Part shown: positions 1 through 10,800 of the stretch, piece after piece
Layout: each line of letters begins with the position of its first letter
How positions within the stretch are numbered: position 1 is the first letter of the stretch
Made by a program: the position numbers and the translations under genes
Assembly (NCBI GenBank): GCA_936450465.1
Contig: OW388292.1
Span: 7,831,756 to 7,895,755 of the forward strand
Length of the DNA stretch: 64,000 bases
Reading direction: 5' to 3'
Source: Gibbula magus
Taxonomy: Eukaryota; Mollusca; Gastropoda; Trochida; Trochidae
Notes under the pieces: model-generated
What the model was told of the DNA's origin: nothing
Database searches by the model: none
The model's input: the letters and a program-made list of their open reading frames with translations, nothing else

Positions 1-244
1 CATTGATGACAGTAGGTCAAATCTCCTTGGTGCATTTCGGTAAGTATATTCGAGAAACCCTTAATAATAAAAAAAGTGTCTTTATGTCTGTCCGTGCACG
101 CGTGAATTCACCTTGTTCTTCAAGCAGCTGTACAGACACCATGGCTGTGCATTTCATTTCGAGGTTCTTAGTACCGTAGTGAATTCTACCTGTATTGTGT
201 AGGTATCCCATCGATATTCGCAATCAGGACTTTGCGTTTGATAT

Positions 245-636
245 ATCGTTCCTGATGAACATGAGTCCAGATAGATGAACGTGGGTGCATGGCTCGTCCT
301 AATTGTTTGGGACATATAATGTTCCTGTAGTTTTATGACTCATCCTGAAAGGGTTTGGGACATGAAATGTACGTGCAGTTTATTGGCTCGTTCTGGTGAG
401 TTTTGGACACGCAAAATATATAGTGATGCCTTTGGGACAATCAATGTATGTGTAGATATATGGCTCGCCCTAATGGCTTTGGGATATACAATATATATGT
501 AGTGATGAGCTTTTGTCATACAATACACGTGTATACAGTGATCAGTTTGGAACCTACAGTGTACATGTAGTGATGAGTTAAGGACATACAGTACACATGT
601 AATGATGAATTAAGGACATACAGTACACGTGTAGTT
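245..636. repeat. Diverged minisatellite downstream of the SVWC gene
   Basis: Imperfect tandem copies of roughly 30 to 50 bp built from the words 'ggctcgtcctaat', 'tttgggacatacaatgta' and 'cgtgtagtgatgag'. Copies differ by many substitutions and small indels, so the array is old. It spans the likely 3' UTR of the SVWC gene. Confidence 0.65.
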
Positions 637-811
637 TCATACCCCTGTCACTATGTGCTGTAGTAACTCTTCCTCCTTATAACCTGGTTGATCTGGACAA
701 AATAGCACATCTTTCTGACAGCACTCTGGGTATTTAGCACCCGCCTTGCCTGGGTAGGACTTGAAATAACACCCGTCTTCGATAGCAACCCCGAACAGAA
801 GGTCGTCACAG
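637..811 (-). CDS. SVWC gene exon 3 (second half of the domain, stop)
   Basis: The acceptor is CTGTTTCAG|C. The exon encodes cysteines 4 to 8, with the hallmark YPECC followed by LFCP, then a short acidic tail and a TGA stop at 637-639. A minus-strand AATAAA lies at 384-379, about 250 nt after the stop, and is a candidate polyadenylation signal inside a degenerate repeat. Confidence 0.82.
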
Positions 812-3395
812 CTGAAACAGACACGTAAGAACTAGGATGTCACTAAGAGCCAGTGTGTTTCAATGACATAGGGTTTGACATAAGAGTCGTACGCTTTTTA
901 CCATCTACAAGGTAACAAGTAATCAGCAAACGTATGCAGTTACAGTAGAACACGGATATAGCGAATTAACAAACGGTTATAGCGAACATATTTATAAGTC
1001 CTATATGTGAATAGCAAACAGCGGATATAGCTAACTAAATTCTTTGGTCCCTCTGAGTTCGCTATATCCGTGTTCTTCTGTAATTGTCCAATTGTGGATA
1101 ATACAGGCATATTAAGAAGAATGTAATCGAAATATGTATCCAATTAACGATAACTGAAGTTCATGATATCAACCTAACCACTAACGTTAATCTGTCATGC
1201 AGAGGTGAACGAACTAAGCGTTGTAAATATGTCCGCCTCTCTGGATACGTCAAATTGGTTACACGTTGTACACGTTTTATATACCTCGATACCCATTTAA
1301 CAGTCTTTGGATTCAGTTGTTTTTCCGGGAGAACTTCCCTACGAAATGAACTAGGGCCTTAGGTAATGGATAACACCTGAATGCGAGGGCGTTCTAGCAA
1401 AGAGAGTTCTTTGTCCTAGGGACGTATTCCCGTAGGCAAAGGACTCTCTTTGCTAGAACGCCCGAGTATGAGGGTGTTATCTATTTTATATACCGACAAA
1501 ATACCAAAACAAACAAACAAACGTGAGTGCAGTTGTAAATGTTTAACTGCTGGTGGTCCAAGTAAATTAAAGCGTACATAAAATATCATGGAAGGTTTCT
1601 GACAGCAGAATACTAACCGACAATCAACCCTTTTCAGTCGCCGACCCTTTGTGCCGACCCTAGAGCATTGGGCTACAAAGAGAAGGTTTTTGTCCAGTAC
1701 AAGTCATTGCACCGAAGAAATTCTCAGTCCCATTTATCAATCCACAAAATTGCCAAGTTTAAAATTTTCACAGAAGACAATGCGGGATTCGAACCCGCAA
1801 CCCTTCGCTAGTAGGCCAAGTCTCTACCACTAGACCACAAAGCAATGGTGACTAAGAAGGGTTTAGTGTTGGTCAGTATTCTGCTGATGGATATCTTCCG
1901 TAATATTTTATGTGCGCTTTATAGTCCAGCATGCTAGACGTCTTCCTACGTCGACGTCGTCGGGTGCGCAGTCATTTCACATAAACCGACGTTTAGATTA
2001 TCTGAACTAGGACCACCTGCAGTAAAACATTCAGACAACTGCACTCACGTTAGTGGGTTTTTTGTCGGTATATAAAATAGATAACACCCTCATCCTCTGG
2101 CGTTCTAGCAAAGAGACCCAAAGGCCTCGTTACTTAAACCCCCGGTCAACAGTTTTGGGGCATCTAGTAATAACAAGGATTCCGTTCGTCCGTCCGTCTC
2201 TCCGTAGACATGTGTTACTCGACCAATTGCAGAAAAACACAGGAATTCATCCGATTCTTTTCCAACTTTGCATTTATCAACTACACTGCTGAGAGGTGCG
2301 AGCCGAATTAGCTCTAAGTAGTTGTGTCATGTTGATATGGCAAATATTTCATCCCATACAATACTTTTTCCTCTGACGTTTTCCTCTAACAGTTTGAAGG
2401 TATTTCAAGTTCATGGCAATTTAAATCGCTTGTAATTTCTAGTATTCTAAACAGGTTAAACATTCTCTAAGTGTCTGAATAATGTTGAGAAAGAGGTCCA
2501 ATAATAATATAATCTTGTTTGTAAAGGCATTGTTCTCACATGCCTTAACTCCTGCGATGATAATGTTGTAAAAAGTGACATTCGTCGCTCAATATAATTA
2601 TATTAATATGATATTTTACAATACTTTATTAACATTTCAAACAAACAAATTAGAGTGCCAAAATTAAACTGATACAATCACTTTTAAACAGCAAGGTGTA
2701 AATTATTCAAGTCGGCAGCACATTAGGAAATAAAGGCATTTTGGGTTTGGTCGTCGAAATAAACAAGGCATGTTAAAGATGAACAATTAAATATTATACA
2801 GTGTCACGCACCTGTCGATTATAGTCGTCCCGTCCATACACGTGTATCTCCTGCATGTTTGGTTGAACTCTTCCGTCCATATCTCGCCAACTGACCTTCC
2901 TCCCTCACAGTCTGGTATTCAATTATTTATTAAAAACATAATTTCAGGAAACACTACTTAATATGTAGAATAATATTGAGGATAATTCGAAATAAAACTT
3001 CTAATAAAATCGGCTTGAGAAGGAAAACAAGTTAATTTATTCGTAGTTTCAAGAGTATTGTATTACAACTCAATAGGAAACGACGTCCTCCTTGCGTTTA
3101 TAATATGTGTAGACGATTGCATCAAGAAGCCATACGAAGCAGATTTACTGTTAGATTCCCGTGTGCCTGTTTTCAGGGACGTCACTAAGAGCGGGTTACA
3201 TTATAACTAAAATTACGTCTGATATACGAAAGCCTAATTTTCTCAGCGTTAAGATTTTAGAAAATAAGTATTGTTTAACATTCGCTTAAGCGAAGCTATA
3301 ATTGAAGATTCACCTTTTACAACGGCCTCCTCAACCACTGCATCGACAAATGTGGCAAGGAAAACGTACAGGAGAAAATATAACGGTCCAACCAT
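637..3395 (-). CDS. Small secreted SVWC-domain (single von Willebrand factor C) protein, three exons, complete
   Basis: Joined exons on the minus strand are 3395-3314, 2911-2812 and 811-637, giving 357 nt and 118 residues. The start ATG at 3395 opens a hydrophobic signal peptide (MVGPLYFLLYVFLATF, then VDA as a likely cleavage site). The donor AAAG|GTGAAT leaves phase 1, and exon 2 starts ACCAG|AC TGT. Exon 2 ends GACAG|GTGCGT in phase 2 and joins exon 3 (TTTCAG|C TGT). The mature part has eight cysteines in the SVWC order, including QTC, YTC, DGC, the YPECC pair and a final LFC. SVWC proteins of arthropods and molluscs are small secreted factors, some induced by infection or nutrition; a role here is inference. 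The second intron carries the 1366-2107 foldback. Recognition and joins are strong; the exact function is not known. Confidence 0.85.
1366..2107. mobile_element. Large foldback element with nested palindrome, in SVWC intron 2
   Basis: The segment at 1453-1640 is repeated in inverted orientation at 1853-2107. Landmarks on both arms are 'ctctttgctagaacgcc', 'ggtgttatctattttatata', 'aacgtgagtgcagttgt', 'cataaaatat' and 'cagcagaatact'. The right arm has an extra piece of roughly 70 bp around 1925-1995. The left end is itself a palindrome (1366-1483) centred on 'gacgtattccc'. The loop (about 1641-1852) holds the tRNA-like sequence listed separately. There is no coding capacity, so this is a non-autonomous foldback or MITE-like element. 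Confidence 0.75.
1781..1843 (-). repeat. tRNA-like sequence (SINE head) in the foldback loop
   Basis: The minus strand carries pol III boxes: a box A-like TGGTCTAGTGGTAGAGACT and a box B GGTTCGAATCC in a good T-arm (TGCGGG...CCCGCA). The anticodon stem is mispaired and the 3' side of the acceptor stem does not pair with the 5' GCTTTGT. It is therefore a tRNA-derived SINE head or decayed tRNA, not a working tRNA gene. Confidence 0.6.
2812..2911 (-). CDS. SVWC gene exon 2 (first half of the domain)
   Basis: 100 nt, phase 1 in and phase 2 out. It encodes cysteines 1 to 3 of the module (CEGG at the start, then FNQTC and RYTC). The acceptor is AATACCAG|AC with a weak pyrimidine tract; the donor is GACAG|GTGCGT. 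Confidence 0.8.
3314..3395 (-). CDS. SVWC gene exon 1 (signal peptide)
   Basis: Encodes 27 residues plus one base: a start Met, a hydrophobic core rich in L, F and Y, then an acidic VVEEAVVK stretch. The donor on the minus strand reads AAAG|GTGAAT, leaving phase 1. The split codon becomes GAC (Asp) when joined to exon 2. Confidence 0.8.
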
Positions 3396-4689
3396 TGCCA
3401 GAGTCTGTGTAATATTGCGTGGTGCACGACAAGGAGCTTGTATACGTCCACCTTTTTACCAGCTGTCTCCACTCGCCTCTATACAATCTCTCAAACGTCA
3501 ATGAACACGGAATTTTCCATCAATAGAAACACGGATTAATTATGTTTTGAACTGGAAAAGACGATATAGTATATCAATATTTGTCGAATGCTTTGAATTT
3601 CTACGTAGAGTGAACACATTATACTATTTCTTTCATCACCACTTCTAACGAAATATAGTCCAGTTAATTCGGGAAAACTGGACATTATTTTATGAAAATT
3701 GCGAAAAATATAATGAGGACGTCATGTTGATTTTACGGGTATTTGAGAGATTCGTGTTTGCTATGATAAATGCTCCTAAACATGCTTGACTTCATAAAAA
3801 CGAAAATATGTCAAGTATAAGCTGTACATTTTGGATGTCTATTGATATATGTGGTTTAAGTAAACATTCCACATTTCACATGCCATTCGGTATTCAATAG
3901 TATGTAGAAATGCAATCACAACTTTTCTGTAAATTTTAATGTGAAATGAGTAAGGGTATTAAAATTCTTCTTCAACTAAATTTTTCTGAAGTACATATCA
4001 CACACATTATTTCCATTTAAATTTTCCCAGACTCTTAAGGATCCTTTTTTGTAAGCTGTTTTACTAGATTAAGCTAAACTTAATGATGATTTATAACGCA
4101 ACAAAGACGTATGTATATATGTTAATTTAATTTGTTATGCTTAAAACTTCATAACCAGAAGTTTACGTGTAAAGGCTCATGGTTATACATATAAATAGAT
4201 TTGTTTAGTTTACATGTCAATAAGGATACCTACATAAACAATTCTGACTGTTCATAGGATCCAGTTTGTAGGTATTTCACGTTTATGACATTCTGCTAGG
4301 GTTATATCGTTTGAAATTTGTACAGTTTCTCAAGAATTCCTCACGAGATTACATGTCATTATTCTCAATGTATCTGACTAATGTGTGGAAAGAGGACCAA
4401 CATGAAAATAATCTTGGTGCTCTATTATTTGTAAAGGTAATGCATATGCCAAAATATAAATAAAAGCGGCTAAATAAATTCCATCTTCACAAATATTTCC
4501 AACTTTTCCCTTTCAAAAACGGGTAGAATTTATTTATTATTTATTTGCCGTGGGAAGATGAATAAATTCAGGAAAACAAATAATTCTGAACAGTGCGTAC
4601 AAATCTTGAGGCAAAGAAAGAATTCCAAAAACCGTGACAAATTTTTTTTTTAAAAACGAGAATGTCGTTCTCAATGATATTAATGCTGC
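3396..4689. other. AT-rich region with no recognised gene
   Basis: Upstream of the SVWC start. No exon-like reading frame with splice sites was seen on either strand. A local inverted match around 4465-4565 (variants of 'taaataaattc' and 'gaagatgaataaattc') is the only structure noticed. The SVWC promoter probably lies just above 3395, but no clear TATA or initiator was identified. Confidence 0.4.
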
Positions 4690-5060
4690 TTAAGATACAT
4701 TGTACTGTATTCAGGGGTGCTGTCAAAATACGCTGGATCAGAAGCAGTACATGATCTTAAGCATGGTGAGCCTCCTGGGGAAGATGATACATCCGTCGAA
4801 GCCATTAAAGAAGTATGTCCCATTATTAAATAACTTATTTAATAACATTCAAGAGACTGGCTCTTTCCCATCATCTTGGAATGTCGGGTTATAGTTCTTC
4901 ATAAGGATGACCCAGGTAAGAATAGAGATTACCTGATTTAATCAGTAGGTCGCTCTTCAAGTTGAGTAATTGTATTGGGAAAACAATAGAAAATTGTATG
5001 ACATTTAATAAATAGACAGATTAAACAATCGACAAGTCATAAATACATGCATGGTAGTGA
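4690..5060 (+). pseudogene. Degraded non-LTR retrotransposon RT fragment
   Basis: Conceptual translation gives a fragment of the region between the fingers and palm of CR1/Jockey-type reverse transcriptases: 'PLLNNLFNNIQETGSFPSSW', then in another frame 'VIVLHKDDPGKNRDY', then 'LSNCIGKTIENCM'. These correspond to the family pattern LLT.LFN.I..TG.FP..W, then IVPLHKKGDP....NYRPI, then LS..GKI.E. Frameshifts and stops break it, so it is dead. Confidence 0.65.
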
Positions 5061-5584
5061 AACATATTTAAGATCGAAAAAGGGCATGTCCATTTATAAA
5101 AGTCTCAGACCATTTAAAAAAAGATATATGACTAAAAACGAAAACACGGTAATATAACGGATAACGTATTCATAGAGGGGTTCGTCTTAAATTTCTAAAA
5201 CTGATGAACACATCTATTGATACATTTATGTATATCTATTCACGAATATATGAGAGACAACATCACTCACTATATATGTCCATTTAACTACATGTAATTA
5301 CAATTTTCCTCTTAATTGTTCACACAGTTAAAGAGCTACAGAAAAAGGATAAAACAAATTTGTGTTAACATTAGTTCAATCTTGCCCTGTATATTGCCTC
5401 CTATAGTATATCCTCCACCAGTGTTCAGTTCATGTACAATCCCTTCCAGTAAATAAAGGGATGCCAATGTTTCCCATGGAAATGAGACAATGCAAGCATT
5501 TTCTTTTTAAAAACGAACTCGCATTTCAGTTGGAAGTGAACTTGTGGTCACTGCGGGTTGGCTATAAAGCAGAAATTCTTATAT

Positions 5585-5750
5585 TTTGCCGTTTTCCCCC
5601 GGAAGTAAAACAGTTATGTAATTGCTTTTCCGGGAGAAACTGCTACGTAACGGCTTTTCCCGGGAAACACTTATCTATATTTGCTTTTTTTCCGGGGAAA
5701 CACTGCTTCATGCTGGCTTTTCCGGGGGAGAAGCTGCTATATTACACCGA
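5585..5750. repeat. Short degenerate tandem repeat (GCTTTTCCGGG words)
   Basis: Five imperfect copies of a word like 'ggcttttccgggaaacact' occur at roughly 31 to 36 bp spacing. They create a Cys/Phe/Gly-rich open frame on the plus strand (5461-5859) that has no other gene signals. Confidence 0.6.
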
Positions 5751-5869
5751 TACAAGATCAATCGACTCCGGTAGTGAAGAGAAAGAAGCTCACCACAAAT
5801 GCCAACACCAGTATTCAACTCAAACAACTCAAACAACTCAAAATTCAGCAAACAGGTAATCCCTTGTAG

Positions 5870-6319
5870 TGATGGAACAAGTGTCATTCAACGAACAGGT
5901 CACTGTGCCTTCTGCAACAACGATAGTCATATAGTTATATAAAAGTTATATAATAATAACTCAAACTGTCTGCGAGAAATCAAGTTGATTAAATATAAAC
6001 GCAGATATTCGGACTGCTTTCGAACTAATACTGCTAAACTTTCTTGCTCGTAGTGCGAATCAGCACTTCCAAATGTAGTGTGGAGTTTAACAGCAGTGTT
6101 GAAACGTCAAAAACGTGTTTATAAATAGCGGTATAAAGAATGACATCGAGTTTAGGATCTTGCATTGACTGCCATCACTCAGACAGATAAAGTGCAGGGG
6201 AGGTAACTGTCTGACAACAAACAACTCAGTTGTAGTCCAGATTCAACAACGTTGGAACAACTTTATAGAATTCTGGCCCTTCGCGATCCCTGAATGGTAC
6301 TTCAAATATCAAAGCTGCA
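5870..6319. other. Region 3' of the receptor gene
   Basis: Probably the 3' UTR and flank of the receptor whose stop codon is at 6320-6322 on the minus strand. No canonical minus-strand AATAAA was found within about 400 bp; a TATAAA variant is present near 6260. No other feature was seen. Confidence 0.35.
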
Positions 6320-7810
6320 TCACACCGATGCATTAGCATCAGATTGAGAGGTGGACTTGGAGTACTTGGCTGCAGGAGTTCCTCGACACCTTCTTGTCAC
6401 AATGGTGTACACGCGTCTGTTTGCCATGAACGCTAAGAAGATGAACACACCCTGGGAACCAGTTAAAATGATATATATGTAAGAGAAAACCTTACTGTTT
6501 CTGTCTGCCAGTTGCAAAAAGCCAAAGATCCAAGAGAAACCCGTGATGCTTGAGAGCTTGATGTATCGGATTATAGCCCAGGTGTCGGTTTTGTTTGACT
6601 TGCGGAGATTAGCAGTTGTTCGACACAGGGCTGTCAGTGTCAGAGTGAAGAGCAGCAAACTGATCAACACTGCCAGGCCTGCAGGAAGAAGCAGGCCAAG
6701 ATACCTGTTGAGGCCAGGGGAGCTGAAGCACAGACTGGAACCGTCGCTGTAGCCAATAGATGTCCCTCCAGAAAGGAAATAGTTACCAAGTATAAAAGCA
6801 GTCACTGCAACTGCAGGTAGACCGAATCCAATGACGCCATATTTCAGTATGATGGTGATTCGTTTGCTTTCAAGGTTTCGAGAAGTGAAAAGAAACCAGA
6901 ATACCCTGAACGTGTGAAAAGAACAGATATTTAACCAAGCAAATGCTGACAGCCAGAAATAATGAAGGGCAACGCCTATTATTTTACAAACCACTTTGTT
7001 TTCTACTTTGGCACTTCCAAAGAAAAAAATAGCATGCGCCATGAAAAGAGAAAGGGAGAGGAACATCAAGTTAAGCCCTGGCATGTTCCTCAGTTCGTGG
7101 AAACAGCAGTGGAGGAGGAAGGTGATCAGGAGAAACACCTGACTCGAAACTAAACAGAGGTTTGTCAGGACAACACTAGCTTCGTTTCTGTTGAAGATTG
7201 GTTTATTTTGATTAGCAGTTTGCACTGCATCCACACACACCTTCAGACTTCCCGAAGCTAGGAGACGAAAGTCCTTCTCCTTTAAGACGCCTATTCCAAT
7301 GAGAACAACCGAACCATTTGTTGTTATGAAAAATGTTGAATTATCTAAAAGTAGATGGGGGCAGTTTAAAGTACGATTGTCTTGTTTCTGCATGTTGTTA
7401 CTGTTTCCTGTATTCACTGTTGACTTAGATTCCTCTTCTGTAATATCCTGGACGCTGATTTCCCTCACACCAGATGGTGAATGAACCTCTGGTGTAATAT
7501 CTGCAACTTCGTTATTAAGGACATTAGATATAGACTCTTGTCCTTGAGTACCAGTAGGCATGGTGTGTGACGAAGATGTTGCAGGTTGAAGTGTTGGTGG
7601 AGATGAAGACAGTGTAGCAGAAGCTTGTGGCAGGTTCATTGTAGCTGGTGGCAGCGTGTTAGAAGGTGGAGATGGGCTTGATCGAGGTGGTACCTGGAAC
7701 TCCTCTTCTATCTCTGGTGTAGGTTGGGTAGGAAGTGGATGTGGAGTTGTTGAAAAGGAGGGAGGAGTCCACGGTGGTGTTACTGGTCCAATGTGGATTG
7801 CTTGACAACC
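6320..7810 (-). CDS. GPCR exon 3 (stalk end, seven helices, C-tail)
   Basis: Starts at the acceptor TTTACTTCAG|GGT, phase 0, and reads GCQAIHIGPV and on; an internal Met (7639) is not the start. 497 codons including the stop. All seven helices are in this one exon. The cytoplasmic tail is short (about 33 residues), basic then Ser/Thr-rich. Confidence 0.88.
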   Translation of the reverse strand, partial: GCQAIHIGPVTPPWTPPSFSTTPHPLPTQPTPEIEEEFQVPPRSSPSPPSNTLPPATMNLPQASATLSSSPPTLQPATSSSHTMPTGTQGQESISNVLNNEVADITPEVHSPSGVREISVQDITEEESKSTVNTGNSNNMQKQDNRTLNCPHLLLDNSTFFITTNGSVVLIGIGVLKEKDFRLLASGSLKVCVDAVQTANQNKPIFNRNEASVVLTNLCLVSSQVFLLITFLLHCCFHELRNMPGLNLMFLSLSLFMAHAIFFFGSAKVENKVVCKIIGVALHYFWLSAFAWLNICSFHTFRVFWFLFTSRNLESKRITIILKYGVIGFGLPAVAVTAFILGNYFLSGGTSIGYSDGSSLCFSSPGLNRYLGLLLPAGLAVLISLLLFTLTLTALCRTTANLRKSNKTDTWAIIRYIKLSSITGFSWIFGFLQLADRNSKVFSYIYIILTGSQGVFIFLAFMANRRVYTIVTRRCRGTPAAKYSKSTSQSDANASV

Positions 7811-10800
7811 CTGAAGTAAATAGAAAAAAATGTTATTTAAAGTATATTGTCGTGAAATATGTTGATAATGTGCAAATTTAGTTGTATATTGTCACTGTTT
7901 ATGCTTCAATACTCAAAAAGTTAGTCTGACTCTACATGACACTGACTCTACATGACACTGATTCTACATGACACTGATTCTACATGACACTGACTCTACA
8001 TGACACTCACTCTCTACATGACACTGACTCTACATGACACTGACTCTACATGACACTGACTCTACATGACACTGATTTAACATGACGCTGACTCTACATG
8101 ACACTCACTCTACATGGCACTCCCTCTACATGACACTCACTCTACATGACACTGATTCTACATGACGCTGACTCTACATGACATTGACTCTACATGTCAC
8201 TAATTCTACTTGACACTGACTCTACATGACGCTGACTCTACATGACACTGACTCTACATGACACTGATTCTACATGACACTGACTCTACATGTCACTAAT
8301 TCTACATGACACTGATTCTACATGTCACCGACTCTACATGACACTGACTCTACATGACACTGACTCTACATGACACTGATTCTACATGACATTGACTCTA
8401 CTTGACACTGACTCTACTTGACACTGACTCTACATGACACTGACTCTACATGACACTGATTCTACATGACACTGATTCTACATGACACTGATTCTACATG
8501 ACACTGATTTAACATGACGCTGACTCTACATGACACTAATTCTACATGACACTGATTCTACATGACGCTGATTCTACATGACACTGATTCTAAATGACGC
8601 TGACTCTACATGACACTCACTCTACATGACACTCACTATACATGACACTTACTCTACATGACACTGATTCTACATGACGCTGACTCTACATGACACTGAT
8701 TCTACATGACACTCACTCTACATGACACTGACTCTACATGACACTGAGTCTACATGACACTGATTCTACATGACACTGAGTCTACATGACACTGATTCTA
8801 CATGACACTGATTCTACATGACACTGACTCTACATGACACTGACTCTACATGACACTGAGTCTACATGACACTGATTCTACATGACACTGACTCTACTTG
8901 ACACTGATTCTACTTGACACTGACTCTACATGACACTGACTCTACATGACAATGATTCTACATGACACTGTTTCTACATGACACTGATTCTACATGACAC
9001 TGATTTAACATGACGCTGACTCTACATGACACTCACAATACATGACACTCCCTCTACATGACACTCACTCTACATGACACTATTCTACATGACGCTGACT
9101 CTTCATGACATTGACTCTACATGTCACTGATTCTACATGACACTGACTCTACATGACGCTGACTCTACATGACACTGACTCTACATGACACTGATTCTAC
9201 ATGACACTGATTCTACATGACGCTGATTCTACATGACACTGATTCTACATGACGCTGACTCTACATGACACTCACTGTACATGACACTCACTGTACATGA
9301 CACTAACTCTACATGACACTGATTCTACATGACGCTGACTCTACATGACACTGATTTTACATGACACTGATTCTACATGTCACCGACTCTACATGTCACC
9401 GACTCTACATGACACTGATTCTACATGTCACCGACTCTACATGACACTGATTCTACATGACACTGATTCTACATGACACTGACACTGATTCTACATGACG
9501 TTGACTCTACATGACATTGACTCTACATGTCACTGACTCTACATGACACAGACTCTACATGACACTGATTCTACATGACACTGACTCTACATGACACTGA
9601 TTCTACATGACACTGACTCTACATGACACTGACTTTACATGGTAATGATTCTACATGACAATGATTCTACATGACACTGATTCTACATGACACTGATTCT
9701 ACATGTCACCGACTCTACATGACACTGATTCTACATGACACTGATTCTACATGACACTGATTCTACATGACACTGTCTCTACATGACACTGATTCTACAT
9801 GACGTTGACTCTACATGACATTGACTCTACATGTCACTGACTCTACATGACACTGATTCTACATGACACTGAGTCTACATGACACTGATTCTACTTGACA
9901 CTGACTCTACATGATGCTGATTCTACATGACATTGACTCTACTTGACACTGACTCTACTTGACACTGACTCTACATGACACTGACTCTACATGACACTGA
10001 TTCTACATGACACTGATTCTACATGACACTGATTCTACATGACACTGATTTAACATGACGCTGACTCTACATGACACTGATTCTACATGACACTGATTCT
10101 ACATGACGCTGATTCTACATGACACTGATTCTAAATGACGCTGACTCTACATGACACTCACTCTACATGACACTCACTCTACATGACACTCACTATACAT
10201 GACACTTACTCTACATGACACTGATTCTACATGACGCTGACTCTACATGACACTGATTCTACATGACACTCACTCTACATGACACTGACTCTACATGACA
10301 CTGAGTCTACATGACACTGATTCTACATGACACTGAGTCTACATGACACTGATTCTACATGACACTGATTCTACATGACACTGACTCTACATGACACTGA
10401 CTCTACATGACACTGAGTCTACATGACACTGATTCTACATGACACTGACTCTACATGACACTGATTCTACTTGACACTGACTCTACATGACACTCACTCT
10501 CTACTTGACACTGATTCTACTTGACACTGACTCTACATGACACTGACTCTACATGACAATGATTCTACATGACACTGTTTCTACATGACACTGATTCTAC
10601 ATGACACTGATTTAACATGACGCTGACTCTACATGACACTCACAATACATGACACTCCCTCTACATGACACTCACTCTACATGACACTGATTCTACATGA
10701 CGCTGACTCTTCATGACATTGACTCTACATGTCACTGATTCTACATGACACTGACTCTACATGACGCTGACTCTACATGACACTGACTCTACATGACACT

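Noticed and set aside
5461..5859. 132-residue open frame with Cys/Phe/Gly repeats
   Set aside because: Coincides with a degenerate tandem repeat; no known domain, no signal peptide, and it reads through non-coding repeat words.
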